Shown: one piece after another, positions 33,951 through 43,675 of the stretch
How the letters are laid out: the number at the start of each line of letters is the position of its first letter
How positions within the stretch are numbered: the first letter of the stretch is position 1
NCBI GenBank assembly: GCA_016190665.1
Contig: JACPQD010000028.1
Span: 1-64,000, forward strand
Length of the DNA: 64,000 bases
From: Chloroflexota bacterium
Lineage (GTDB): Bacteria > Chloroflexota > Dehalococcoidia > JACPQD01
Direction of reading: 5' to 3'
Translations under genes and position numbers: made by a program
Notes under the pieces: model-generated
What the model saw: only the letters and a program-made list of their open reading frames with translations
What the model was told of the DNA's origin: nothing
Database searches by the model: none

Positions 33951-35618
33951 ATGCAAGAGAGGAAGCTCTGGACACCGGCGAGTTGGTTGATCGTCCTGAG
34001 TCTGTTTCTAGCGAGTTGCTCCGCAGCCGTCACACCTGGCCCCAAGGGTACAGGGACCAAAGCCGCAGACGTGTCCCCCGCGGGCACGCAAGTACTCACG
34101 CCCACCCCCAAGCCCGTCGCAGCGCGCTACGGTGGAATCTTGACACAAGCGACTGAAGCAGATGTCAGCAACCTCGACCTGATACAGGCCACCGGCGGGG
34201 CGACGGCAAACCCCTTGATGCCCATATACGATAGTCTGTTGACAACGGACCCGCTTGAGCCGTTGAAGATCATGGCAAATCTGGCGAAGACCTATGATGT
34301 CTCTACCGATGGGCTGCGCTACACTTTCCATCTGCACCAGGACGTGAAGTTTCATGACGGCAAAACCGCCACATCAGAAGACGTGGCCTTCAACATGAAG
34401 CGAATGGCTAACCCGCCGCAAGGGACGACCAGTGTACGAAAAAGCTGGCTGTCGGCTGTGGACAAGATAGAAAGCCCGGATGCCAACACACTTGTGATTA
34501 CTCTAAAGCGACGGGACCCGGCGTTTCTTAGCGTGATGGCCTCTGGCTGGATGGGCGTTTTGCCCAAACACATAATCCAGGAAAAAGGCAATATGACCAA
34601 GGATGTGGTGGGAACTGGCCCGTTCAAGCTGAAAAATCATACCAGAGGCGTAAGCCTCAGGACCGTCAAGAATCCAGATTATTTTGTTCGGGGGCTCCCT
34701 TACCTCGATGGCATTGATACCTACGTGATCCCGGACCAGACAGTCAGGACTGCTGCCCTGCGTACTGGCAGAATCCTGCTTATAAGGGAGATTCCGGGGG
34801 TCACGGTCACCCAGTCGAAAACTATTCGAGAGGCGATGGGAGATAAGGTCGTGGTAGAGATGACCGATCATGCCCTGGGCTCCTTCTTGCTGATGAATTT
34901 CTCACGGAAGCCGTTCTCTGATCCGCGTGTTCGTTTGGCGGTTAGCTGGGCCATCGATCGCGAGTTGGGTATGCATCTTGCTGCTGAGGGAGCAGCTTCG
35001 ACCGGCGGCATTCTCTGGCGAGGGTGGGGTAATGACTTGGACCCTGCAGAGCTGGCGAAAATGCCAGGCTACGGGCCTGACAAAGAGGCAAATCGCGCCA
35101 AGGCGCGAAGCTTGTTGGCGGCGGCCGGGTATCCAAATGGCTTCAAGACGTCGTTGTCAGTGCAAAGAGAGCTGGGATATACGGTTATCGAAATGGAGTT
35201 CGTCAAAGAAGAACTTAAGAAAATCGGCATAGATGCCGAACTGAACCTGATGGAGAAGGCCGCCTTCCTGGCAGCTCGCCAGACCGGAGGAATGGATGCG
35301 GTCCGCGATGCGCCGGCGCAGGAACTCCCCGATGCCACGCCTTTCCTCAAGGAACGTGTTATAACCGGTTCGTCAGGCACACTGGGATATAGCAACCCGA
35401 AGGTGGATGAACTGATAGAGAGACAATCAACCATTGCAGACCCCTCGGAGCGCAAGAAGCTGCTGGACGAAATCAGCCGCACTGTTCTCATGGATGGATG
35501 GGTCAGCTTGTGGTGGTACAAGAAGATCGCCGTCTACTGGGCCAAAGTCAAGGGATGGAAGAAGCCGCCTCAGCATTTCTATAGCACCAGGCATGCCACG
35601 ACGTGGCTGGCGGAGTGA
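33951..35618 (+). CDS. ABC substrate-binding lipoprotein, family 5
   Basis: A 555-residue SBP with lipobox FLASC (C23). The binding domain begins YGGILTQATEADVSNLDLIQ and therefore lacks the DxHQE motif. Its end, HATTWLAE, is also divergent. ATG follows GGGAGGTC. The HMGL-like gene starts 21 bases downstream, so they form one unit. From here to about 45 kb the wobble positions are visibly richer in A/T than before, which may mark a separately acquired block. Confidence 0.92.
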   Translation: MQERKLWTPASWLIVLSLFLASCSAAVTPGPKGTGTKAADVSPAGTQVLTPTPKPVAARYGGILTQATEADVSNLDLIQATGGATANPLMPIYDSLLTTDPLEPLKIMANLAKTYDVSTDGLRYTFHLHQDVKFHDGKTATSEDVAFNMKRMANPPQGTTSVRKSWLSAVDKIESPDANTLVITLKRRDPAFLSVMASGWMGVLPKHIIQEKGNMTKDVVGTGPFKLKNHTRGVSLRTVKNPDYFVRGLPYLDGIDTYVIPDQTVRTAALRTGRILLIREIPGVTVTQSKTIREAMGDKVVVEMTDHALGSFLLMNFSRKPFSDPRVRLAVSWAIDRELGMHLAAEGAASTGGILWRGWGNDLDPAELAKMPGYGPDKEANRAKARSLLAAAGYPNGFKTSLSVQRELGYTVIEMEFVKEELKKIGIDAELNLMEKAAFLAARQTGGMDAVRDAPAQELPDATPFLKERVITGSSGTLGYSNPKVDELIERQSTIADPSERKKLLDEISRTVLMDGWVSLWWYKKIAVYWAKVKGWKKPPQHFYSTRHATTWLAE

Positions 35619-35639
35619 ACCTAGGAGGACATCGGATAA

Positions 35640-37052
35640 ATGGACTACATCACGCGAGAAGAGAAGGAATGGGTCAAAGGAGAGATCGCCAAGCTTCGTA
35701 CTCCGGAGACACTCGTAGAGGGGAAATGGAACGTCAGTCCTCTTAACCGAGACCCTGAGGTTCTGGGCAAGTTCGGTCCGGCGCATTACCCGCCTTCCGT
35801 AATGATTCGCGATGACACGTTGCGAACAATTGAGCAGACTCCCGGAATCTGTCTAAGCGCAGCCGAGCGGCGGCGGCTTGCAGTGGCGCTCGTCGAGGCG
35901 GGCGTCAAGCAGTTGCATACAGCGCTCTTGTATCAGCCAACACAGGGATTGCAGCGAGGCAGCGCGAAGGACTTGCTGACGAGGACATGCGACGCTGCAA
36001 ACAAGGAAGTCGAGTTCATCAAGAGCCTGGACAGCAGCGTGGAAGTGATTGTCGGCGCGAACAACGAGGAAGAAATAGACGCGGTGGCCGACTCGGCTGC
36101 GGAAATCGTTCAACTGTTCCCTCCTGTTAATCCGGCTTTGAATCTCGTTTATGGATGGATCGGACGCCAGATCCAGCGTGCGGCCTGGCGAGGCGAAGAC
36201 TGGCGCAAGACAATCAAGCCACCTTTGACAGTGGAAGAAAACATCTCGTGGATTCAGGGACTCGCGAGCCATGCCCGGAAGAGGGGACTCAGGGTAGCCC
36301 TGGCGACACCGCAGCTATACAATTCAAGTCTGGAGCAGTTCAAGAGGTTGTGTGAAGCAGCCGCGGAGGTGGGAATCGAAGAGATAGGCCTCGGCGACGG
36401 AGCGAGCGCCTTCGGCTATGAGGCGTATGCATACCTGGTTTCCTGCGTGAAAGAATGGGCGCCGGGGATGCGTGTTTGCCTATCGCGACCTTTCAATGCT
36501 TTCGGGCTCGCGATGGCCAAGGCGATCGCTGGCGTGCATGCCGGGGCGGACGTGTTGGAGTGTTCGGTGAATGGCCTGTGTACTGGCGCCGGGCAGGTAG
36601 ACCTCCCCGAGGCGGTGGCGACCCTGGAAGTACTGTATGGCGTCAAGACCGGGATCAAGATGGAGATGCTCACCCCGCTGAAACGCCTCGTGGAAGATAT
36701 GACCCGAGTTCCTATGGCTCAGAGCAAGCCCGTGACCGGCGAGTACGCGTGGACGTACACCGAAGAGGCCAATACGGAGGAGGACGATCTCGGCCTTGGC
36801 TTTCTTCTCCATAAGTGCGTCGATCCGGCGATCTTCGGAAACTCATGGAAGGTGGAACTAGGTCGATACAGCGGGACCTGGACCATGATGCGCAAGTTGC
36901 GGGAGCTCGGGCTGAGCGTAGACCAGAAGCTGGTGCCGGTAATCCTGGACGAGGCGAAGCAGGAGATGGAGCTGAGAAAACGCCTGCTTACCGCGAATGA
37001 TCTTAAGGAAATAGTGAGCAGGGTTCAGGCCAAATCTCGGGAGGCTTCTTAG
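35640..37052 (+). CDS. HMG-CoA lyase/isopropylmalate synthase-like TIM-barrel protein, altered active site
   Basis: A 470-residue member of the DRE-TIM metallolyase superfamily. The first strand reads MIRDDTLRTIEQTPG, a DRE-like start, and the barrel contains EEIGLGDGASAFGYEA. The usual HxH metal-binding motif at the seventh strand (normally H-x-H-N-D-x-G-x-A) is replaced by CLSRPFNAFGLAMAKAIAGV, while the following segment (VLECSVNGLCTGAGQVDLPE) is retained. Standard divalent-metal aldol chemistry is therefore doubtful. ATG 35640 lies behind CCTAGGAGG. It is co-transcribed with the SBP upstream. A new reaction or loss of catalysis are both possible. Confidence 0.78.
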   Translation: MDYITREEKEWVKGEIAKLRTPETLVEGKWNVSPLNRDPEVLGKFGPAHYPPSVMIRDDTLRTIEQTPGICLSAAERRRLAVALVEAGVKQLHTALLYQPTQGLQRGSAKDLLTRTCDAANKEVEFIKSLDSSVEVIVGANNEEEIDAVADSAAEIVQLFPPVNPALNLVYGWIGRQIQRAAWRGEDWRKTIKPPLTVEENISWIQGLASHARKRGLRVALATPQLYNSSLEQFKRLCEAAAEVGIEEIGLGDGASAFGYEAYAYLVSCVKEWAPGMRVCLSRPFNAFGLAMAKAIAGVHAGADVLECSVNGLCTGAGQVDLPEAVATLEVLYGVKTGIKMEMLTPLKRLVEDMTRVPMAQSKPVTGEYAWTYTEEANTEEDDLGLGFLLHKCVDPAIFGNSWKVELGRYSGTWTMMRKLRELGLSVDQKLVPVILDEAKQEMELRKRLLTANDLKEIVSRVQAKSREAS

Positions 37053-37087
37053 GTTCGTGCCTGGAAGCATGGTCTGGGACGAGACTG

Positions 37088-37213
37088 CCCATCCCGGGCT
37101 TGTACGGTTGCGGTGAGCTGGGCTCCATTTACGGGATGCTCTACCCTGGCGGGGGCGCCAGCCTCACTGAGTGCTTTGCCTTCGGCAGGATAGTTGGCGA
37201 GAACGTTTACTCG
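37088..37213 (+). pseudogene. Remnant of an FAD-dependent oxidoreductase (C-terminal piece)
   Basis: In one frame this reads IPGLYGCGELGSIYGMLYPG, then GGASLTECFAFGRIVGENV, nearly identical to the C-terminus of the flavoprotein at 13844. No upstream part of the gene remains; the 37053-37090 stretch does not continue the frame. It marks a deletion or recombination scar. Confidence 0.8.
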
Positions 37214-37317
37214 GGAGAGCAAGTAGAAGGCAAGAACGACCGGCGGGGGCATGAGCAGACGCTCGTCCCGATGTACTCAGCACGGGCCCTGACTCTGCCA
37301 AGGTCGCCCCGGAATAG

Positions 37318-37348
37318 ACCGACGCGGTCTTGGCGATCGCGTCGGTCT
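37318..37348. other. Perfect 10-bp hairpin in the remnant region
   Basis: GACCGACGCG (37318-37327) and its exact complement (37339-37348) around an 11-base loop. No T-run. It separates the flavoprotein remnant from the promoter-like sequence at 37375. Confidence 0.55.
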
Positions 37349-37374
37349 CAGGCCATTGGGGCAAGTGGAGGCGA

Positions 37375-37403
37375 TTGACTGCGATAGGCCGCAGGACGAT
37401 AAT
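37375..37403 (+). promoter_or_regulatory. Promoter-like repeat, copy 1 (decayed -10)
   Basis: TTGACT (37375-37380), 17-base spacer, GATAAT (37398-37403). The whole block, including the following GGCGCCGACAGTTT, is closely similar to 52671-52712, which drives an intact SBP. Here the nearest downstream SBP is only a fragment. Confidence 0.65.
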
Positions 37404-37513
37404 GGCGCCGACAGTTTGGCAAGAATCCTCCCTGCCGGTTGACACCGCCGCCACGAAGGATGAAAATGGGGCCAAGTTTCTCAGGGACCCTTGGCGCGCC
37501 TTGGGCGAGCGGG

Positions 37514-37744
37514 AATGATAACAGAATACTGGAACTATTCAGCCTGCAATCACAAGCGGCGACTGCGGCAGAGCGGAAGAAGCACATTTTCGAGCTACAG
37601 CACAGGATCGCCGCGGTGGTGCCGCATATCATGCTTGCCTGGCAAGGTTCATTCATCGCTTTCTGGCCTCGAGTGCAAAACTACACCGCCGAGGGCGGTA
37701 TCTTCGGGCGCAATAAGCTGGAGGAGATATGGCTGGCCGCGTAG
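37514..37744 (+). pseudogene. Remnant of an SBP gene (C-terminal 76 residues)
   Basis: The frame reads ILELFSLQSQAATAAERKKH, then IMLAWQGSFIAFWPRVQNY and NKLEEIWLAA, the expected end of a family 5 SBP. The signal peptide and the main domain are missing although a promoter-like sequence lies 110 bases upstream, so an internal deletion is likely. It lies just before selenoprotein 2. Confidence 0.8.
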
Positions 37745-37840
37745 TCGATTCGCACGCTCGCAGTCCAAGCGCCTGCACGGGGAAGCCGAAGGGGCGCGCA
37801 AGCTCAACAAGAAGAAGCGGGAGATATTGGAGGCAGCAAC

Positions 37841-38434
37841 ATGACTAGTAGCACTGATACGAGTATTGTTCGAATAAAGAAGGCCATCGAACCTGTTTTG
37901 CAGCCGCGAAACATCCCGCCGGAAAGCGGCGGTCCTCAAGACGCCAGGTTGGCACCCAGGTTGCGCTCTCTGGAGGGCGCCAGGATAGGCTTTTACAACA
38001 ATCGAAAACCTTTTGCCGCCAACGCGTTACCAGCGGTCGAGCGGGTCTTGAAAGAGAAAGGCGTGAGAGACATATTTGTGGGTTGGTCAACTACCTCGAA
38101 TAAGCCCCCTGACGAGACGCTTGACAGCCTCGCCCAGGCTGATGCAGTCGTCCTCGCAGGGGCGGACTGAGGGGCCTGCACCTCTTGGCTGCTGTACGCA
38201 GCCATGGAACTGGAGAAGAGGGGGGTACCCACGCTTTCAATTGCCGCCACCAACTTCGTGCCCACCGTGCGATCGACAGCAAAACGCAGAGGATTCGATG
38301 ATCTGCGTTTTATCGAAATCAAGGAGCCTGTAGTTGACCGGCAGAACGTGGAGAAGCAGATCTTTGCACAAGCGCAAGAACTAGAGACAGCGCTAGTAGG
38401 CAGTCCTCCGCGTCCCAAGGCAGTACCAGCTTAA
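37841..38434 (+). CDS. UGSC-family selenoprotein 2, U-G-A-C variant (in-frame TGA at 38168)
   Basis: A 197-residue protein with Sec at codon 110 (TGA 38168-38170) in AVVLAGAD-U-GACTS. Before it come LAPRLRSLEGARIGFYNNRK (fold start) and VLKEKGVRDIFVGW; after it WLLYAAMELEKRGVPTLSIA continues in the same frame and matches the paralogues. The third motif position is Ala rather than Ser, while the Cys three residues after Sec is kept. ATG 37841 is behind TTGGAGG. The partner gene follows after 113 bases. Conventional gene callers would split this into two short ORFs. Confidence 0.9.
38168..38204 (+). promoter_or_regulatory. Sec codon and SECIS-like hairpin of selenoprotein 2
   Basis: TGA 38168-38170; perfect 7-bp stem TGGCTGC (38186-38192)/GCAGCCA (38198-38204) with loop TGTAC. 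The loop starts 23 bases after TGA and has G second. Confidence 0.78.
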
Positions 38435-38547
38435 GTCGGACCACCGTCCAATGCGAAAATGGTCGAAGGCGGGCAGACCGGGCCGAAGAAACAACCGATG
38501 AGCTAAGACGGACTGAGCTCTCTGCCCCGAAAAAGGAGGGTCACAAA

Positions 38548-39756
38548 GTGACGGACGTTATCTTGCAGAATACAGAAATTCTTGGTCAGGAAGTAATCGA
38601 GGAGGCTCACGCTGACCAGGATGGGTTTGTCCACGTGGTTTCGGAACCGGACGCCGAGGTGGTGTTTGAAGAATTCGTCAAACGCGGCTGGACTGATGGA
38701 TTGCCCATCATACCTCCGACGGCGCGCAGAGTTCGTGCCATGTTAGCGCATACGAAGCGGCCTCCGAGCGAGGTCCTGGGGCAGATGCCTCCCAGCGAGG
38801 AAGACATAACGGTTGAGTCGGTTGCTGTCAATGCCGTGATGGCGGGTTGTGCTCCTGAATACTTCCCGTTGGCGCTGGCGGCCGTAGAAGCAAGCCTCGA
38901 TCCCAAATTCAACCTTCGCAAGGCCGTAACTACGACCGTCTCCACTTGGCCATTAATGATCGTTAATGGCCCGATTATCAAAGAACTCTCCTTGAATCAC
39001 GGATGGGGAGTTCTGGGGTCTGGCTTCCGGTCCAATGCAACCATCGGCAGGGTTTTGACCTTGTGTGTTACTACGGTTGGAGGCCTGCGCCCGGGGTTCG
39101 GTGAGAATAAGCCCACTTGTACGCCTCTTAGATACGGACTCTGCATTGCTGAAGACGAGGAAGCGTCGGGACTTCTGCCACTGCACGTCGAGTTGGGCTT
39201 CAAGCGAGATGAAAGCGTGGTGACGCTCATAGAACTGACGAATCCGATGATGCTACACTTCCCCAAGATTACCTTTGCGGCTTCAGCAGTGGGTTGGCTT
39301 TCGGTTATTGCAAGGCCCATCGCAGAATGCGCGGCCACCGCGGGAGCCGGTGCAGAGATCGGCCGGGAAGGGACGAAGCAGCTGCTGATGATTCCTCCTG
39401 TAATGGCGCAGCGACTCGCCCAGGACGGCTGGAGCAAGGATGACGTGCGGCATTTCCTGTACGAGAACGCGCGCGTGCCCAGAGCGGAAATCTTAAGGCG
39501 GCGAGTACACCCAAGCATGGCTAAAGATATTACGGATACTTCCCTGGGACTGAGATACGAGACCGTGCCTCGATGGGTGAGAGCCCAAATGATGGAGCCG
39601 GAGCATACGATTCTGAACGAGATGGTCCCTGTCTGGAGAGAGCCGGAGGACCTTCTCATCATCGTCAGCGGCGCTCGCATCCCAGCCTGCCAAGGCGCGT
39701 TTTTTGCGGGTCATGATCACTGGCAAGAGGCCATCAGCAGAAGAATCGAGGGATGA
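38548..39756 (+). CDS. UGSC-associated partner protein (copy 2)
   Basis: A 402-residue member of the unnamed partner family, longer at the N-terminus than the other free copies. Shared blocks: RGWTDGLPIIPPTARRV, NAVMAGCAPEYFPLALAAVE, SGFRSNATIGRVLTLCVT, GLCIAEDEEASGLLPLHVEL and GWSKDDVRHFLYENARVPRA. The NPW part of the middle block has become SGL. GTG start behind AAAAGGAGGG. It follows selenoprotein 2 in the same order as in the fused proteins. No membrane segment is seen. The function is unknown; the conserved Cys in MAGC could face the selenol of its neighbour. Confidence 0.82.
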   Translation: MTDVILQNTEILGQEVIEEAHADQDGFVHVVSEPDAEVVFEEFVKRGWTDGLPIIPPTARRVRAMLAHTKRPPSEVLGQMPPSEEDITVESVAVNAVMAGCAPEYFPLALAAVEASLDPKFNLRKAVTTTVSTWPLMIVNGPIIKELSLNHGWGVLGSGFRSNATIGRVLTLCVTTVGGLRPGFGENKPTCTPLRYGLCIAEDEEASGLLPLHVELGFKRDESVVTLIELTNPMMLHFPKITFAASAVGWLSVIARPIAECAATAGAGAEIGREGTKQLLMIPPVMAQRLAQDGWSKDDVRHFLYENARVPRAEILRRRVHPSMAKDITDTSLGLRYETVPRWVRAQMMEPEHTILNEMVPVWREPEDLLIIVSGARIPACQGAFFAGHDHWQEAISRRIEG

Positions 39757-39994
39757 GCAAGTGGTCAAGCATTGTTCCCTTAACTAATGAGCAAGCGCCT
39801 CTGGACACTGCAAACTTTAGACTGCAAGCCTTAGCGTAGGGAGTTCCAGGTCAACTAGGACACCGTTATGCGTCTCACCTCGCGCAGTGCCGTGTAGAAG
39901 TGGAGACATCGACGAACCAGGGACAGCAGTGGACTTTCTGGACATTCAGCAGGTCGCCTCATGCTTTTTGAGACCACGGTTGAAGGAGACATGA

Positions 39995-41692
39995 ATGAAA
40001 ATGAGAGGATTGTTTTTCCTGGTAAGCATAGTGGCGATCTCGGGCCTGCTGTCCTCAAGTTGTGCTCTCGGCGTGCAGGCGACGCCCGGCCCCAGGGCTG
40101 TGGCTCCGCCAGCCGCGACGGCGATGACCAGCGCACCGTCCACGGCAAAATTATTGGAGCCTAGTCCAACCCCCAAGCTGGCAGCCGAGCACCCGAAGTA
40201 CGGCGGCGTGCTGACTTGGGCAGGGGATGCTGAGCCGGGGAGCTTTGACGTTCACCAGGAGACGGGCGGACAACACCCCCTCTACCTTATGCCAGTCTAC
40301 AATGGTCTGCTGCAGCATGACCCTCTAGCCTGGCCAGAAGCAAAGATCATACCAGACTTAGCCATGAGCTGGGAGATAAGCTCAGACGGCCTGGAGTATA
40401 CGTTCCGGCTCAGGAGCGGGGTGAAATGGCACGATGATAAACCATTCAGCAGCGCAGATGTCAAGGCAAGCGTGGACAGGATTCGGATGCAGCCAAGGGG
40501 GACCCGCAGCCCTAGACAGGTCACGTTCGGCAGTATCTCTGATGTGGAGGCCGTCGCTCCCGACGTAGTGAGAATGCGCTTGCGTCACCCGAGCGCCTCG
40601 CTTTTTGCAAATCTGGCCATAGACTGGCTTGCCATACTCCCAAAGCACGTCATCGAAGCTAAAGGCGATATGAAGCGGGATATCCTGGGGACAGGCCCGT
40701 TCAAGTTCAAAGGATCCGTTCCAGGTTCGAGCTATGAGTACGTCAAGAATGGCGCCTACTTTCTGAGGGGGAGGCCTTACTTAGACGGCATAAGGGCCTA
40801 CTATATTAAGGACGACTCTACCCGATTTGCCGCCCTCCGGACCGGCAGGATTCTCTACCAGCCATACCCGCGTGGGATTACTCCGATTCAAGCCGAAAAG
40901 GCCAAATCGGAACCACACCTGGTGGTTCAAAGCAATTGGCGCCCTACGCTGTACTTGCTACTCTTCAACCTGCAGAGATCACCTTGGTCGGACGTTCGTG
41001 TGCGGCGGGCGGTAAGTCTGGCGATAGATCGGCAGGCGTTCATTCCCGCTGTGATGGGAGGTGCCGGAGTTATCGGTGCCCACATGCCATCGAGGGGGCT
41101 CTGGGGAATACCTGAGGAGGAGCTGCTAAAGATGCCTGGCTATCGACAACCCAAGGATGCCGACATTGCTGAGGCCAGGAGGCTCTTGGCCGAGGCCGGT
41201 TTCCCTGACGGTTTCAAGACAACCATCCTGACCACATCAGAGGCGTTTCACGAGAGGCAGGGGACCTTCCTTCTCAATGAGCTGGCAAAACTGGGGATCA
41301 AAGGTGAGCTTGTAATGCGGACGCCTGCTGCTTTTGATGACGCTCTCGCAAGGGGCGCCTTTGATATGATGGGCCGGGGCACGAGCGCGGCCGTCGACGA
41401 CCCAGACCCGCTGTTAGGTGACAACTACGTAACCGGCGGAGGAAGGAATTTTGGGAAATACAGTAACGCAGAGTTCGACGAACTCTACCAAAAGCAGTCA
41501 CAATCGTTGAATACGCCTGAACGCAGGAGATTGGTTCGAGAGATGCTGACGATACTTATAGAAGACAGTCCAAACGTTACTTTTTGTTGGGGCGTGACAT
41601 ACATCGCCTTCAATTCGCGTGTGATGAATTTCAGACTAGGTTCGTCTCCCTATGTTAACAATAGGCATCAAGAGGTATGGTTAGCCGATTAG
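39995..41692 (+). CDS. ABC substrate-binding lipoprotein, family 5 (tandem pair, first)
   Basis: A 565-residue SBP with lipobox LSSSC (C23), an unusual form with Ser at both variable sites. It and the next gene are a recent-looking tandem pair: both start the domain with HPKYGGVL and continue SFD(V/M)HQE(T/S)GGQHPLYLMP, and both end NN(R/K)HQEVWLAD. ATG 39995 is chosen over an overlapping ATG at 39991 in another frame. The 238-base gap upstream holds no clear promoter. The pair leads into selenoprotein 3. Confidence 0.92.
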   Translation: MKMRGLFFLVSIVAISGLLSSSCALGVQATPGPRAVAPPAATAMTSAPSTAKLLEPSPTPKLAAEHPKYGGVLTWAGDAEPGSFDVHQETGGQHPLYLMPVYNGLLQHDPLAWPEAKIIPDLAMSWEISSDGLEYTFRLRSGVKWHDDKPFSSADVKASVDRIRMQPRGTRSPRQVTFGSISDVEAVAPDVVRMRLRHPSASLFANLAIDWLAILPKHVIEAKGDMKRDILGTGPFKFKGSVPGSSYEYVKNGAYFLRGRPYLDGIRAYYIKDDSTRFAALRTGRILYQPYPRGITPIQAEKAKSEPHLVVQSNWRPTLYLLLFNLQRSPWSDVRVRRAVSLAIDRQAFIPAVMGGAGVIGAHMPSRGLWGIPEEELLKMPGYRQPKDADIAEARRLLAEAGFPDGFKTTILTTSEAFHERQGTFLLNELAKLGIKGELVMRTPAAFDDALARGAFDMMGRGTSAAVDDPDPLLGDNYVTGGGRNFGKYSNAEFDELYQKQSQSLNTPERRRLVREMLTILIEDSPNVTFCWGVTYIAFNSRVMNFRLGSSPYVNNRHQEVWLAD

Positions 41693-41962
41693 CGTTCTCC
41701 CTCGTTGCCCAGACCGGGAGTCGGGAAGCCGACATTGGTGGGCCGTCTCCCCTGCCCGGAGCATATCGCACGGGCGCAAGCGACGAAGGTGTAGAACTGA
41801 CAGTTAGGCCGTTCTTGGTGGGTGGCTTGTGCTCTTGACGTGAGCAACGCCACAAATAGGAAGGTTGAGGATCTACGCGCCCATGCATATTCACCGGTTG
41901 AGCTGAGACGTTAGTTTGACCACGGCGAGTGATAGGTTCATCGCCGCTAAGGAGGGCCAGCA

Positions 41963-43642
41963 ATGAACAGGAAGTTCTTGGCGGGAGCCAGTAATCTAGC
42001 AGTGATCGGATTGATCGTGGCAGGCTGCGCATCCGCGACGGCGCCAGCGCCGACGGTCAAATCAGAGGCGCCTCTCGCCAAGGCTGCTACGCCCACGTCA
42101 CTGGCAGCTCCCTCCCCTACTCCGAAAGTGGCGGTGGACCACCCGAAGTACGGCGGCGTATTGAGGACGGGACAGGCAGCCGAGCCGGCCAGCTTCGATA
42201 TGCATCAGGAGTCAGGCGGTCAGCACCCCCTTTACCTCATGCCAGCCTACAGCAGTCTGCTCCAGTATGACTCTCTTGCCTCCCCGGAATTGAAGGTCAT
42301 ACCCGACTTGGCTACCGACTGGCAGATAAGCGCTGACGGACTCGATTATACCTTCCGGCTAAGGAGCGGAGTGAAGTGGCATGATAGCAAGCCCTTTTCG
42401 AGCGAAGATGTTAAGACAAGCCTGGATAGGGTCTCGAAGCCGCCGAGAGGCACTCGCAGTCCCAGACAGGGCACCTTCCATGCGATTGCGGAAGTCCGGG
42501 CGGAAGCCTCTGATACGATAAGAATCCGCCTGAAGTATCCGAGTGCGTCGCTGGCCTCGATGTTGGCAAGCGACTGGCTTGTCATCTTGCCTAAGCACAT
42601 CATCGAAGCCAAAGGTGATATGAAGCGAGATATTGTCGGGACAGGCCCTTTCAAATTCAAACAACACATTCCCGCAGCCAGTTTCGAGTATGTCAAAAAC
42701 ACCGATTACTACGTCAAAGGTCGGCCCTACTTGGATGGCATTATGCTTTACTCCATCAAAGATTCCTCGACTCGATTCGCGGCTCTTCGAACGGGGAGGG
42801 TCCTGTTTCTCGCCCACCCTTACGGAGTGACGCCGTCGCAAGCCAAAGTAGCTAAAGAGGACCCGAATTTGGTGCTTCAGAGCCAGTGGCGGCCCGGCCT
42901 CGCCTACCTTCAGTTCAACCTTAAGCGTTCCCCCTGGGGAGATCCGCGAGTACGTCGCGCTGTGAATCTAACCATTGACCGTCAGGCGGTCATCTCAGTG
43001 GCTATGGAAGGCAACGGCCTTCTCGGGGCGCAGATGCCATCAGCGGGACCCTGGGGGATACCCGTGGATGAGCTCATCAAGTTGCCAGGCTACCGTCAAC
43101 CCAAAGACGCCGACATCGCGGAGGCCAAGAAGCTTCTGGCTGAAGCTGGCTTCACTGAGGGATTCAGGACGTCGATCCTTACCAGGCCAGAGGCGGAGCA
43201 CACGAAGCGGGCAGCCGTCCTTCAGTCTGAATTGGCCAGGGTAGGCATCAAGGCTGAGCACATAATTAGCGAGAGCGCCGCCTTCGATAACACTCTCTCT
43301 AGACGGGCCTTCGATACTGATGCCCATAGCGGAGGCACGACGATGGATGACCCCGATGAGAGATTTGGAGACTACTATATAACCGGCGGGGGAAGAAATT
43401 CCGGGGATTACAGCAATCCGAGATTTGATGAGCTGTACTTGAGGCAATCACGAGCCCTGGACGTCAACGAGCGCAAGAGAATCGTTCGAGAGATGCTAAA
43501 CATCCTTTCAGAAGATAATCCGGATGTGGCGCTTGCCTGGTCCATATCACTTATCGCCCATAGTTCACGAGTCCGTAACTACAGGCTCGCCCCATCAACC
43601 TATGTCAACAACAAGCATCAAGAGGTTTGGCTTGCTGACTAG
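41963..43642 (+). CDS. ABC substrate-binding lipoprotein, family 5 (tandem pair, second)
   Basis: A 559-residue SBP, lipobox IVAGC (C22). It is collinear with its upstream twin across the whole length; differences cluster in the hinge and ligand-facing part around residues 420-460 (ILTRPEAEHTKRAAVLQ versus ILTTSEAFHERQGTFLL), so the two may take related but different ligands. ATG follows AAGGAGGG. Only 33 bases separate it from selenoprotein 3, which is probably in the same transcript. The 270-base gap before it holds nothing I can identify. Confidence 0.92.
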   Translation: MNRKFLAGASNLAVIGLIVAGCASATAPAPTVKSEAPLAKAATPTSLAAPSPTPKVAVDHPKYGGVLRTGQAAEPASFDMHQESGGQHPLYLMPAYSSLLQYDSLASPELKVIPDLATDWQISADGLDYTFRLRSGVKWHDSKPFSSEDVKTSLDRVSKPPRGTRSPRQGTFHAIAEVRAEASDTIRIRLKYPSASLASMLASDWLVILPKHIIEAKGDMKRDIVGTGPFKFKQHIPAASFEYVKNTDYYVKGRPYLDGIMLYSIKDSSTRFAALRTGRVLFLAHPYGVTPSQAKVAKEDPNLVLQSQWRPGLAYLQFNLKRSPWGDPRVRRAVNLTIDRQAVISVAMEGNGLLGAQMPSAGPWGIPVDELIKLPGYRQPKDADIAEAKKLLAEAGFTEGFRTSILTRPEAEHTKRAAVLQSELARVGIKAEHIISESAAFDNTLSRRAFDTDAHSGGTTMDDPDERFGDYYITGGGRNSGDYSNPRFDELYLRQSRALDVNERKRIVREMLNILSEDNPDVALAWSISLIAHSSRVRNYRLAPSTYVNNKHQEVWLAD

Positions 43643-43675
43643 GCGCTTCATGCAAAGCAAGAAAAAGGAGGGATT

